NCBI GenBank assembly: GCA_001939145.1
Contig: LSRX01000130.1
Coordinates: 46,372-110,371, forward strand
Source of the DNA: Symbiodinium microadriaticum
Taxonomy: Eukaryota > Sar > Dinophyceae > Suessiales > Symbiodiniaceae
Reading direction: 5' to 3'
DNA: 64,000 nucleotides
Below are positions 46,285 through 54,118 of the stretch, in pieces. The first letter of the stretch is position 1, and each line of letters starts with the position of its first letter. Under the pieces are notes generated by a model. The model saw only the letters and a program-made list of their open reading frames with translations, did no database searches and was not told the DNA's origin. Position numbers and translations under genes: made by a program.

Positions 46285-49200
46285 CGTAGTAGACATCGCC
46301 GTAGCAGTCGTAATAGTAGATCGTACTGTAGCAGCACCTGCAGCAGCAGCAGCCACCCAGCAGCAAGTCCTAATAATGCTTAGTCGAAGACCAATCATGT
46401 TGGAGTTAGTGCAGTAGCTCGGACAACGACTGCCTGTCTGATTGACACCTGAAGTTTATTAGGGCCAGTTTAAGGGTCTAGGGTTTTGCATATAGGTTTT
46501 TTGGGGTTCTAGGGTTTGGGTTTCGGAACCACCATATCGGGCTATTTGCTATATAAGAATCGCAAATTTAATATATAATATGGAGATGGATAGAGTTAGG
46601 GCTGTTGGCTTAGCCCCAATATATGCTGCAGCTAGGGTTTAGGACTTCGGGCTCAGGGTCTGGAAGCCTGAACCTCACCTGAACACACGACCTTATTTTG
46701 CATGTACTCAACTCAGACTCACATCTCCAAACAACGAATCCTAAAGTTGCCGAAGTTTCAAAACCTTGCAAAGCTTAAGATCCCTAAACCTATAGCCCAA
46801 AAGCTATCCCTATAGTAGTTATGCGATTATGAACTCGAGATGGCATCTAGCTTTCACTCGAATCTGGAAGTACTTATAAGGAGCCTTTGCCATATGTTAA
46901 GGCCAGTTGGGTTACAAGGTTGGGCAACATTACGATCACAAAGCTTTTGGGCTTTAGGCCTGGGATATGCATATCAAATAATCTACAAGCATGAGAGTCC
47001 TCCACCTCGAAGGTTCCCTTGGTCTTGCTGCTCTGCGACGCTTCATTCGTGAAGGTGAACCCTTCGAACGTCGGGATCTTATACTCTTCAAGGCCGTGAA
47101 CTTCGTTGTTCCGTAACAACCCTCGTGCCAAAGCCCATCTCTTTGCGTTCGCAATCATAGACCTTAGGGTTTAGGGTTTAGGGGGTCAACATGATATAGA
47201 TGTACGGTCACTGACATGGCTCCCAAAGGTGCGGTTGTGTGGCTCGGTCCATCCCTTCTTGCTGAGAGAAATCTCATTCTCCCAACCGCCCTCAACCTCA
47301 TTCCTGGATGTTTGGGTCGAGATCTTATCTACCTCCACTTCAACGGACTTGAAGTCGCCGTGCTTCAAGAGAAGTTCTCGTAGTTTTTCACCTAGGCACT
47401 GGAACTTTCGGAAGCATTATATGCTTTGCAGCTGCACACCTAATATGCTACTATATAGAGTAAGCTTCGCCCAGCGGGATCCTTGAACATGGCCATCGCT
47501 TGCTCCGAGCACTTCAGCTCCCCCTTCTTGTTCGGGGTAAAGTAGCGCTTCAGCCTCGGCTAATGATTAATGCATTCAGTTGCACTATATGATCGATACT
47601 GCAAGTCGTTTACTACTAATCATTAAGACTAGGCTCTTCCAGTAGGTGCCATCTGCATAGGACGAAGCTGTAGATTTGGAGCTGGGGGCTGGGGNAGCAA
47701 CAGCAGCAGCAGGAGCAGTAGCAGCAGCCTATGTGGGAGTAGGAGTTTACAGTACGTGGTGCTTCCATGATTGTTACCACTCATCATACTGTACTTCTAG
47801 CATATGTTTAAAAATTACAAACACCCAATCCTTAGAAGCAAGCCCCGATCGCCCATACTAGTGCCCAACCGTGACCCTTAGGGTTTAGGGATTTGGCCCA
47901 GGGTTTCGGGTTTACATCATCACTCCCCAAATACCCCAGATCCTAGAAAGCCTGACAGGCCAGAAATTCAAGGAGAATGGATTGAGGACCGGGTCTCAGG
48001 AACTTATTGAAACTAATTGTTGAGGAGTGTTCTGGTTTGGGTGTGATTTGGGATATGACTATCGGAACACATTTCAGGGAATATTGCGGAAATATGGATA
48101 GTACTATAGTACCCTTAAGCCAGCTCCAAGGAGCCCAGCATATGCAGTTCGTAAACCAGGCAAACCGGGGATGGTGCGGGAAGACATCGTCGGATCCACG
48201 AGGTTGCTCTATCAGGAACACAGCATGGACCGCCATGATCAGCAGAAGGAGCAATACCATCCTGCGGCCGGGTTGGGCTTGAGGTTTTGAGGGGTTTGGG
48301 AGTAGGGTCTGAGATGTGCATGATACACATGCATGAGTGCATAGACCCATGCAGCTCCTTGACAGCACCATTGATCCATCTCTAACATATTGCAGCGCTT
48401 GCCGCCCAAATGGATTTACTGGTGACCGCAGGGATGTGCCACGGGACATTTGTGACCAACTTCCACAAGCCGGTGCCAGAACATTCATAGCATTAGGCCC
48501 TTCTCGCATGACACAAGCCATTGCTAACCTTAGCTCCAGGATTGTCCTATGCTACTTATAAGATAGGATATGCAATAGTACACAAACTGAGCCCTTCACG
48601 CAAAGCCCCCAGGGGATAGGAAATCCATACACTTCCCTTTGGGATCGTAGAGCATATCATACGAAACCGTGCGCTTTCCAGCTTCTCGGAAAACCTGACT
48701 CACCTTCGCGTCCCCACTGAAGAGCTCCAGCATCTCCACCTGCATGCCGAGGTCGATATTGCTGGTCCACATCAGAAGCAGCACCTTGCAAAGTGCTCGA
48801 GGCCGTGGGTTTGGGTGACCGGTAAGACACTCATAGGAATAGCATAATTGCAGCTGTAGCACACATCCGATGAAAGCCTCCGGCACAACATAGCCAGCGA
48901 GTGTTCCATACATAAGGCTATTTTTGGAATACAGCAGGATGGGCCTTCGGGGCTTGGAGCTGCACAAGGTTTGGAATCAAGGATTCCCATCGAGGAACCG
49001 GCATTGGTAGTAGCTGCTAGACCCACGAAACCCACGAAACGATTAACGAAACAGCTGAGCCATAGCATATTGTCGATCAGTTGACACTGCACTTGCAAGT
49101 CCATGCAGGCTCACTCTGCAAAGTACATGCATGGCCCGGAAACAATCAAGGCAGCAGTGCCCTGTGACATCGCACGACAGGCCCATCTCTCCATTGTCGA

Positions 49201-52200
49201 TCAGGGGGACCTGCGCACACAAACCATGCATGCATCGTATACGTTATATGAAACACAGGCGTGCTGGTTGCAAGCACTTGCAATTGCAATATTTCTTTCA
49301 CAGCTGCACGAGTGCCCCCAGCTGCAATCCTATAGATCGTGTTCCTTCACGATGCATGTGCACTTTGCGGACAGTCTTTCAAAATCTATGTGTCATGTAC
49401 AGTACTCGTACGCTAGCCCAGCACCATCGACGCCAGGGTCGGCAGCGAACATTGCTAATCGCTGCATCATACTGCACATCTCCCCAAATACCCAAACCAG
49501 CCGAAATCAAAATTGCTGGCTCACCATGGTTGCGCTCACACGGTGGTGCGATAGGCCTAGGTAGGGCAAATCTTTACAGGGGCAGCATAGCACAATGGAT
49601 TGTGACAGTTCGATATATGCAAGCGAGTATCTTCCTTGCCTATGCATGAAGCCTCTTCTGCAGACATCCCGGCTGCAAGAGCTTCCGATCGGGCTTTATG
49701 ATAAGCGACGGATTTGCGGCTTTTCAGGGCCTTGGCTTCGACCTCGGGCTTTGCACGGCTGCCCTTCTTGGGGGATGTCTTGGCAGTGGCTTTCGCGGGC
49801 CGTCCCGGCTTTCCCTTAGCCTTTGCCTTTGCTTTGGCCTTTGCCTTTGGCAAAGACTTTGCACGGACCTTCGCCTTCGCCGCTGGTCGCTTCAAAACCT
49901 TCCGTTTCGGGGCTTTCTCCTCTTCATCCTCTTCCTCTTCATTTCCCTCGGCATCATCACAGCCCTCATCGCCATCGTCATCATCATCTTGGGCATCGTC
50001 TTCCTCATCATCCTCCGGTGCTTCCGTGGCTGCATCACCATCCAAATCCTCCTCTCCTGCTGCTTCCATCTCATCCTCTGGTTCCTCCTCATCCTCCTCG
50101 TGCTTCGGCTCTCGCTTGCCATGCTTCTGGTCTTTGGGGCAGATAGAAGGAGGAATCTTGTACATACATGCGGGCTTTTCGGGGAGTGCAAGGGCAGCCT
50201 CACCAGCTCTATCGGCCTTCAGTTCCCCTTTGTGTGCCTTCGCGATGTTGGACCCACTGTGTGTTGTTGCAATCTCTGGCTTGGTGGCTTTGTTTGCAAT
50301 CTCTGGCTTGGTGGCTTTCGTTGCAATCTCCGGCTTGGTGGCTTCCATTGCAATCTCTGGCTTGGTGGCTTCCGTTGCAATCTTTGGCTTGGTGGCTTCC
50401 GTTGCAATCTTTGGCTTCTTGGCTTCTGTTGCTGGCTTGGCTTTGCCGATTTCAATCTCGGAGTTCGCTATCCCCCTCCCGCTCCGGCGCAAACCATCAT
50501 GGGATGCTGCCACATGCATAAGGGGCTCTGCCTGTTCGGAGTCGGACTCAGGGGAATCTTCATATTCGAACGACAAAGCTTTGCATGCCGGGTCCCACGG
50601 AGGCTGCGAATCCTGCATCCACACCTGTGTCTCCAAGTTGTCCGTGCCTTGGCAGGATTGGAGGTTCTGGGAAGTCAGCATGCACATGAGTGATGCATGG
50701 ACTGCACATGTACATGCATGCATAGACACTATTGATTCACAGGGGCAGTTGTTCGAAGGGGGTGTTGGAGCTTTCCCAGACCGCCGGGGCAAGTCAACCT
50801 GATCCCTTTCATAAAGGCGCTGTCGTTTCAGTTCCTGCAATGACAAAGTCAGCTCCCGAAGCTTCTCCTCAGATCGATCTTAATTACATCGCTACACGAC
50901 AGCAGCTAACAACGGCAGCTAACAAATTGTACTCTAGTGCAGTGCAAGCTAGGCACAAGCTCTTTCATCTTGGCTAGCCGTTTCGCATCACACTCCACGG
51001 TAGTGATGGTTGCAAGGTCACCCATCAAGCCACAGCCTTGGCACTCATAGCAGCCATTGCCCAGGGCGATGACGACGTGGGTATTTCCTGGCAGCGAATT
51101 TGCAGGACAGATGGTTCGGGATTTTAGGTGTTAGTGTGATTTAAAGGGTTTGAAATTATATGTTACGGTACCTCCTTCAAAGGTCGAGGCTGCCGTGGAA
51201 ACAGTCGATGTTGGAGTCATTGCACCATCATGAGAACCTGGAGGGATAATATGATCGGGTAGAGTTTTAAATTTATTTAAAAACAACAGGGCATGCTTCA
51301 CAGACCACACCTGCTTCTAGATGCTTGGACTTCTTGCTTTTGACACCATCTTCCAAGACACGCTTCAGCTTCAGCATCGTTGGATCCTTGACCCTTTTGC
51401 GAACAGGCAAGGCCTCTCTGGTCTCGGTTGTTGCGGCCTCTCTGGTCTCGGTTGTTGCGGCCTCTCTGGTCTCGGTTGTTGCGGCCTCTCTGGTCTTGGT
51501 TGTTGCGGCCTCTCTGGTCTTGGTTGTTGGGGCCTCTCTGGTCTTGCTTCTTCGGGCCTCTCTGGTCTCCTCGATGGGGGCCTCTCTGGTCTCGGTGGGG
51601 GCCTTTCTGGTTTCGCCGGTGGTCCTTCCTCCTTTGGTGGAGCTCTTTCCTGACTCACTGGTGGGGGTGGTGGGGCCCTTTCCCGCCTCACTGGTGGGGC
51701 CCTTTGCTGCCTCACTGGTGGGGGCCTTTCCTGACTCACTGGTGGGGGCCTTTCCTGACTCACTGGTGGGGGCCTTTCCTGACTCACTGCTGCATTCTCC
51801 CATCTCGCGCGGTTTTTTTGTCTCGCTGGGGGCCTTTTCTTTCTCACTGGGAGGCTCCATGGTGGCCTTTGCGCTCTTGCTAGCCGTCTCGGTTCGGGCT
51901 TCCTTCTTCATCTTCTTTGAAGGGGGGGCAACCAACACAAGATCCTCCTCCTTCTCCTCAGGCTTCTCTAGCTTGACAGGGATTGCAGGCTCAGCAGGCA
52001 CCATGGCGCTGGAAGGGGCCAGCTCCTCCATCACATCCTCTAGGGGTGGGTCATCTTCCATCTCCTCTTCCTCCTCCCCTTCACCCATTGAGTCATCATC
52101 ACTGCAACTGCCAGCGGTGCTTGCTGCTGGCACTGGGATTCCAGCATGTTCCATAATGGAACGTATCGAAGCAGACCGTGGCCTGTGAGGCCTGGAGATT

Positions 52201-53115
52201 GCTCGCTTGAATGTCGAGACAAGCCTCTTGATCGACCATGCCATAACCGAAGCTTGCGAACCTTAAATTGGGCTACAGATTTCGATTCATTTAATGGGCC
52301 CAGGGATACATACAGTGCATACTGACAAGTATAGGCGAGGTGCTGGATAAAGGAAGTGCCATCAATTCGTACAAACTCAGCAAGTGGGTCTCTAGTACAT
52401 CCACACCAACTCTCGCACCCAGAATCAAGATCACTGGTTTCAGGAGCTCTTCGTTGAGCTCGATGGCATCGCGGTCGATGCATCCACTTGGAGGCATCTT
52501 CACCTCAAACTTGCAAGTATGCGTGAAGCTCTTAATTATAGCTGCAATACATAATGTTGCATGGTATGGTATGTGCAACCAGAGTACAATCGTGTACACA
52601 GCTGCACGACGACGCACCGTGGAGTCACGTTCCCAAGCCTTGGCCAAATCGGTTGGCCCCGCCTTCATGTTTTGCGCATCCATGGCTTCGATCTTTATAA
52701 CTCCCAAAAGCGTAGAATCGTCGCCTGCATATGCCTGCAACCCTAGTGTACATGCATGTTGCACTGTGCCAGCTTGAAAAGGCAGCATGCACATGTGCAG
52801 GCAATAGCTTTCGAAGGTGCACATGTGCCATGTTCACAGCAGGCATGAGCAAGAATCAATGTCAGCGGAAGCCGGGGGGGGGCGGACTTGCACCTGCAGA
52901 GGCTCCCAGAGAAGCCAGCGCATTCATCGGCCACCTGGCAACACATGCATGCATGCAGTACGGTCTGCGGCTGGTGATCATATGGTAGCCTACACATGCA
53001 TAGCAGAGCAGCCGAGGTTCCTATGCTACCACAAGCTCTGCAAAATGCTCATGATGCTTCTCGAGCTCCCGCCTTCCGAACGTCGGGATGCTGAAGCCGA
53101 GCGACGGATGGCCAT
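41000..53115 (-). CDS. Giant multi-exon gene: methyltransferase-like plus zinc-knuckle 'HGDEGRG' protein of a dinoflagellate-expanded family
   Basis: About 34 exons were assembled by eye. Predicted exons: 53115-53033, 52934-52894, 52724-52601, 52509-52327, 52205-51311, 51237-51175, 51087-50957, 50868-50741, 50666-49635, 48739-48600, 48528-48358, 48261-48113, 47652-47637, 47554-47466, 47393-47244, 47162-47008, 45873-45781, 45757-45620, 45537-45474, 45294-45187, 45100-45003, 44918-44765, 44150-44047, 44012-43870, 43842-43381, 43256-43127, 43027-42950, 42858-42804, 42726-42564, 42297-42117, 42014-41929, 41759-41600, 41538-41455, 41235-41000. The total is near 6 kb of coding sequence (about 2,000 codons). 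Most junctions keep frame, and the donors are GT, GC or GA. The order of domains matches proteins I remember as abundant in Symbiodinium relatives; their function is unknown. The methyltransferase-like region and the zinc motifs suggest a nucleic-acid role. Uncertain points: the start codon, the ends of exons 8, 18, 24 and 25, and whether exons 1-22 and 23-34 form one gene or two. Confidence 0.75.
42117..43256 (-). CDS. Exons 26-30: middle of the C-terminal domain, with zinc knuckle and HTWHMG
   Basis: Exon 26 reads NTYCTRFLYTVVPAELYWFD then ...EDLCRLYAEGIQ, and ends at a GC donor. Exon 27 reads VETSAGPINIHFAVVGIKGD then WVYLRK. Exon 28 reads TGWQCLRKCHLCC (C-x-x-x-C-x-x-C, zinc-knuckle-like). 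Exon 29 reads LSQEWFNMSSDAPW, then SPFFRIPGLNHPGAAL and DPAHTWHMG. Exon 30 reads IGKDFVSSGVVLICRLGLLP then RSLNSQLSKAYSDFIRWCSD. Junctions 26/27, 28/29 (A|TG gives Met) and 29/30 (GG|G gives Gly) are exact. The order KGDW, then CHLCC, then D-x-H-x-x-H-x-G matches the family as I remember it. The paired histidines, Asp and knuckle could form metal sites, as in a nuclease or transposase core. That is speculation, since no DDE triad can be assigned from one sequence. Confidence 0.8.
43381..44150 (-). CDS. Exons 23-25: start of the large C-terminal domain, with HGDEGRGK
   Basis: Exon 23 reads ERSVRQQEDHDLDEEAAGEI then LSKYFNGVPLLDY. Exon 24 reads GESAKGAAHMATLVCKIGDG and SRRFSCTDPKLLNNS. Exon 25 (about 460 bp) reads ELDLLYKLSAAGRSNSNVCR then NLHRLIQREG. 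It continues with RKRRPLVKKVDVCYPVIYPS, then SWMKFLLQNHSYLILGGLEL. A conserved block follows: LTVPLYIHGDEGRGKYKLPI, then MVEAIQPCISFRG. NLHRLI...P-I-PSSW...HGDEGRG...QP is a motif series I associate from memory with a very large dinoflagellate family that has no assigned activity. The GDEGRGK string looks loosely like a nucleotide-binding loop but lacks a proper GxxxxGK[ST] Walker A, so I do not call an ATPase. Ends of exons 24 and 25 are approximate. Confidence 0.75.
44765..45873 (-). CDS. Exons 17-22: helical region and basic tail
   Basis: Exon 17 reads DGTGFLLTDSVTEKDALSTP. Exon 18 reads YNAYDAFLRKAASGSGDVNF then IAQGAKEKCLPVLQ. Exon 19 reads VLAVYIDMCGKKVDRATELQ. Exon 20 reads LANDMKPKITELETHYKELL then RIQTDAVLDAGTPPS. 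Exon 21 reads RKTKEEVLKCYASCTRLDLA. Exon 22 reads TIKTPSKKSSNASPKNGKSK and ends ...ASKKRKCS. Junction 19/20 uses a GC donor (ELQ-V-LAND) and 20/21 a GA donor (PPS-R-KTKE). The helical ITELETHYKELLRIQ part fits a coiled coil. The basic tail contains a nuclear-localisation-like KKRK. A TGA follows immediately, but it overlaps a perfect GTGAGT donor, so the frame may be spliced away before the stop. Exons between 47,008 and 45,873 were not found. Confidence 0.65.
46225..46345. repeat. GTA trinucleotide array inside an intron of the giant gene
   Basis: About 18 GTA units from 46232, then CAG-type triplets near 46.34 kb. It lies between the exons ending at 47.0 kb and starting at 45.87 kb, where missing exons are expected. 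Confidence 0.9.
47008..47652 (-). CDS. Exons 13-16: GTYW / KRYFTPNKKGELK domain
   Basis: Exon 13 is a micro-exon (about 16 bp) reading DGTYWK. It joins exon 14, LKRYFTPNKKGELKCSEQAM then AMFKDPAGR, across a GA-AG intron. Exon 14 ends at a GC donor and joins exon 15, SEKLRELLLKHGDFKSVEVE, then VDKISTQTSRNEVEGGWENE and ISLSKKGWTE. Exon 15 ends at a GC donor and joins exon 16, SMIANAKRWALARGLLRNNE then VHGLEEYKIPTFEGFTF. All junctions close in phase. The string of motifs (KRYFT...GELK, EVE..., WTE-x-MI-x-NA, HG-EE-KIP) is one I remember from many dinoflagellate proteins, always after the methyltransferase-like domain. Its function is unknown; charge and helix content suggest nucleic-acid or protein binding. 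Confidence 0.75.
48113..48739 (-). CDS. Exons 10-12: cytosine-5 methyltransferase-like domain
   Basis: Exon 10 reads VEMLELFSGDAKVSQVFREA and then GKRTVSYDM...MDFLSPGGFA. Exon 11 continues LAMACVMREGPNAMNVLAPA and CGSWSQMSRGTSLRSPVNPF. Exon 12 gives RMVLLLLLIMAVHAVFLIEQ, PRGSDDVFPHHPRFAWF and PWSWLK. The order LF-S-G...F-x-x-A-G, then P-x-C-x-x-x-S, then (L)(I)EQP mirrors motifs I, IV and VI (ENV-like) of C5 cytosine methyltransferases, and the motif IV cysteine is present. Homology to that fold is inference. The family itself is recalled from dinoflagellate proteins. Junctions 10/11 (GC|G gives Ala) and 11/12 (AG|G gives Arg, GA-type donor) are in phase. The domain seems to stop early: the usual continuation with a KRxxxWSN-type strand is not seen between 48,113 and 47,652. 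Confidence 0.75.
49635..50868 (-). CDS. Exons 8-9: coiled-coil start, then acidic and AK-rich linker
   Basis: Exon 8 (50868 to about 50741) reads EKLRELTLSLQELKRQRLYE, a short coiled coil continuing from exon 7. Exon 9 (50666-49635) starts NLQSCQGTDNLETQVWMQ. It then has 9-residue repeats close to KPEIATEAT, and an Asp/Glu run of about 80 residues. Next comes a Lys/Ala/Pro block (SLPKAKAKAKAKAKGKPGR), histone H1-like in composition. It ends with KSRKSVAYHKARSEALAAGM and SAEEASCIGK. The last segment matches a short motif I remember as common before the methyltransferase-like domain in this family. The apparent donor after GGCAAG is of GA type. The in-frame intron 8 sequence makes exon 8's exact end uncertain. 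Confidence 0.75.
50268..50440 (-). repeat. 27-bp coding minisatellite (KPEIATEAT-type nonapeptide)
   Basis: On the plus strand, units like GGCTTGGTGGCTTCCGTTGC plus AATCTCT repeat six to seven times. This gives 9-residue units (KPEIATEAT, with K and N variants) in frame within exon 9. Confidence 0.85.
50957..51237 (-). CDS. Exons 6-7: zinc-ribbon-like CxxCxxC module
   Basis: Exon 6 (51237-51175) reads SHDGAMTPTSTVSTAASTFE and ends at a GA-type donor (GAGGTA). Exon 7 continues as GNTHVVIALGNGCYECQGCG, then LMGDLATITTVECDAKRLAK. The C-Y-E-C-Q-G-C cluster and a later Cys about 14 residues on make a plausible small zinc-binding module. It is followed by the start of a helical heptad-like segment (AKRLAKMKEL) that runs into exon 8. 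Phase is preserved at exon 5/6 (G|GT gives Gly), exon 6/7 (G|GA gives Gly) and exon 7/8 (phase 0). I know of no defined domain name for it. A role in nucleic-acid or protein binding is inferred only from the cysteine spacing. Confidence 0.7.
51311..52205 (-). CDS. Exon 5: acidic linker with in-frame octapeptide repeats
   Basis: This 895-bp exon starts RAISRPHRPRSASIRSI. It then runs through a Ser/Asp/Glu block (GEGEEEEEMEDDPPLED), a Lys/Glu-rich stretch (PSKKMKKEARTETASKS), copies of an octapeptide close to SGKAPTSE, and copies of an octapeptide close to TREAATTE. It ends with LKRVLEDGVKSKKSKHLEA. The composition predicts a disordered, charged spacer, possibly with a nuclear localisation signal at PSKKMKK. 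Both octapeptides come from 24-bp tandem repeats, so copy number is expected to vary between strains. The exon begins after an AG and ends at a GT donor in phase 1, which fits exon 6 exactly. Other long open frames over this stretch are shadows of the repeat. Confidence 0.75.
51411..51600 (-). repeat. 24-bp coding minisatellite (TREAATTE-type octapeptide)
   Basis: On the plus strand the unit GGCCTCTCTGGTCTCGGTTG plus TTGC repeats from about 51411. Five or so near-perfect copies are followed by diverged copies that read KTREAPTT, RSKTREA and ETREAPIE. The period is a multiple of three and stays in the coding frame of exon 5. Confidence 0.85.
51640..51795 (-). repeat. 24-bp coding minisatellite (SGKAPTSE-type octapeptide)
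   Basis: The plus strand repeats GACTCACTGGTGGGGGCCTT plus TCCT three times near-perfectly, with two or three diverged flanking copies (SEAAKGPT, SEAGKGPT). It is in frame within exon 5, beside the TRE-type repeat. Confidence 0.8.
52327..53115 (-). CDS. Exons 1-4: N-terminal region of the giant gene
   Basis: The proposed start is the ATG at 53115 (MAIRRSAS...). Exon 1 ends at a GT donor (53033). It joins exon 2 to read ...ILQSLWPMNALASLG, and exon 2 joins exon 3 at ...SAGDDSTLLGVIK. Exon 3 continues through IEAMDAQNMKAGPTDLAKAW to VRRRAA. Exon 4 (61 codons) contains FEVKMPPSGCIDRDAIEL and ELLKPVILILGARVG, which is amphipathic and looks like a small folded domain. I do not recognise this domain. 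Phases close at all three junctions. In exon 4 a second frame also reads protein-like (EFVRIDGTSFIQHLAYTC), so its 3' part could be spliced differently. The 5' end could lie further upstream, because the frame stays open before the ATG and spliced-leader addition sites cannot be placed from DNA alone. Confidence 0.55.
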
Positions 53116-53280
53116 TGCAAACCCTATACAGACGACCGCATGTGTATACATGCATGCATGTGAAGATACGACCACTGGGACGGGAGGGTAGAAGCTGGGT
53201 GGGTAGCTGGGTGGGTATTATATAGGGTTCCTATACATGCTGCCGGATTAGTGCTTTGGGGGGTACCACAACGATACCTT

Positions 53281-53410
53281 AAATACGTGCCTGAGAGCAA
53301 AAGCGCTCAATTCACAGAAAAGCGCTCGATTTACAAGGAAACGCTCGAATTGTACAATTAAGCCCCTCTGACCCCCAAGAACGCACAAACACTACAACGA
53401 GCAAAAGAGC
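53281..53410. repeat. Right flanking array of ~19-bp degenerate repeats
   Basis: Read on the minus strand before the gene: TTGTGCGTTCTTGGGGGT, a spacer, then GAGCGTTTCCTTGTAAATC, GAGCGCTTTTCTGTGAATT and GAGCGCTTTTGC. It matches the array just beyond the gene's stop near 41.0 kb. It sits 170-290 bp upstream of the proposed start codon, so it could also be a promoter-region repeat. Confidence 0.55.
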
Positions 53411-53772
53411 AGAAATAAACGTATCAAAGGAAGCATCAGGTCAGTACATGTTTCTTACCGAAGAGGTCGCGGCACATGCATGGTTGAGAACAAAGCGAAG
53501 GAACTGGAGTGGAAGGCAAAAATAACTAGGCCGCTAGACAGCAAAACAAGCAACACTGGATTTGAACACAGCGATCGTGACTGGATACATCGCACAGTGC
53601 TGATACTGAGCCGGCAGTGCAGCACAACCCTTTGATCCCCAAACCTGTCCAACACCCTAAACCCGAAGCAATCGACTAACTATGCATCCACAAGTCAAGC
53701 CAGAAGCTCTGCAACCCTAAACCCTAAGCTCGTGTTATCCGTAATCTTCAATATGGTGCTGCAGAGATGTAC

Positions 53773-54118
53773 TATGAGCGCTATGAGGTTGATATGTTTG
53801 AGCATGTAGCTCGAACAGCTTGCTACGTCAGCATGTGCAGGTGCATCTCGCAACACAGCATGCTACAAACCATAATGCTTAAACTCTCTCAATGCAAGCT
53901 AAGACTTGTAGGACTTGGTAGATACCACCTGCGTAAGCCTCTGTTGTGGTTTACACTACAGCGTGCGAAGCAACAGCCGCAGGATGTCAGCTGCCAAACC
54001 AAGCCTGCTTCCTGCCCACAAGGATGCGACAAAGAGGCAGAATTGTGATAGCGATTGCTTTGCGGGTAGCCGTTCTCCACCTCAATGAGGAACCGCTTCA
54101 GCTTGGTCTCGTCCAAAC
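53773..54118 (-). CDS. Partial class I 3',5'-cyclic nucleotide phosphodiesterase (two exons)
   Basis: Exon one (54118 to about 54020) reads LDETKLKRFLIEVENGYPQS then NRYHNS. Exon two (53846-53773) reads APAHADVASCSSYMLKHINL then IALI before a GT donor. Class I PDEases have FL-x-x-(V/I)E-x-GY...PYHN-x-x-HA-x-DV at the N-terminal edge of the catalytic domain, with the HNxxH histidine binding metal or substrate; both halves are present here. The join is not perfect. With the GT donor at 54020 the frame closes, but it inserts about eight residues between YHNS and HADV. With a donor straight after YHNS the phase does not close. The remaining catalytic exons (HD-x-x-H-x-G and beyond) are not visible down to 53.4 kb, where the flanking array of the giant gene begins. 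So this is a gene fragment, a gene with very long introns, or a broken copy. Confidence 0.5.

Noticed and set aside
49698..50802. Plus-strand open frames of 331 and 362 codons
   Set aside because: Antisense shadows of exon 9 of the giant gene; the minus frame has the family motifs and splice sites.
51325..52188. Plus-strand open frames over exon 5
   Set aside because: Antisense of the 24-bp repeats; multiple-of-three repeats keep other frames open.
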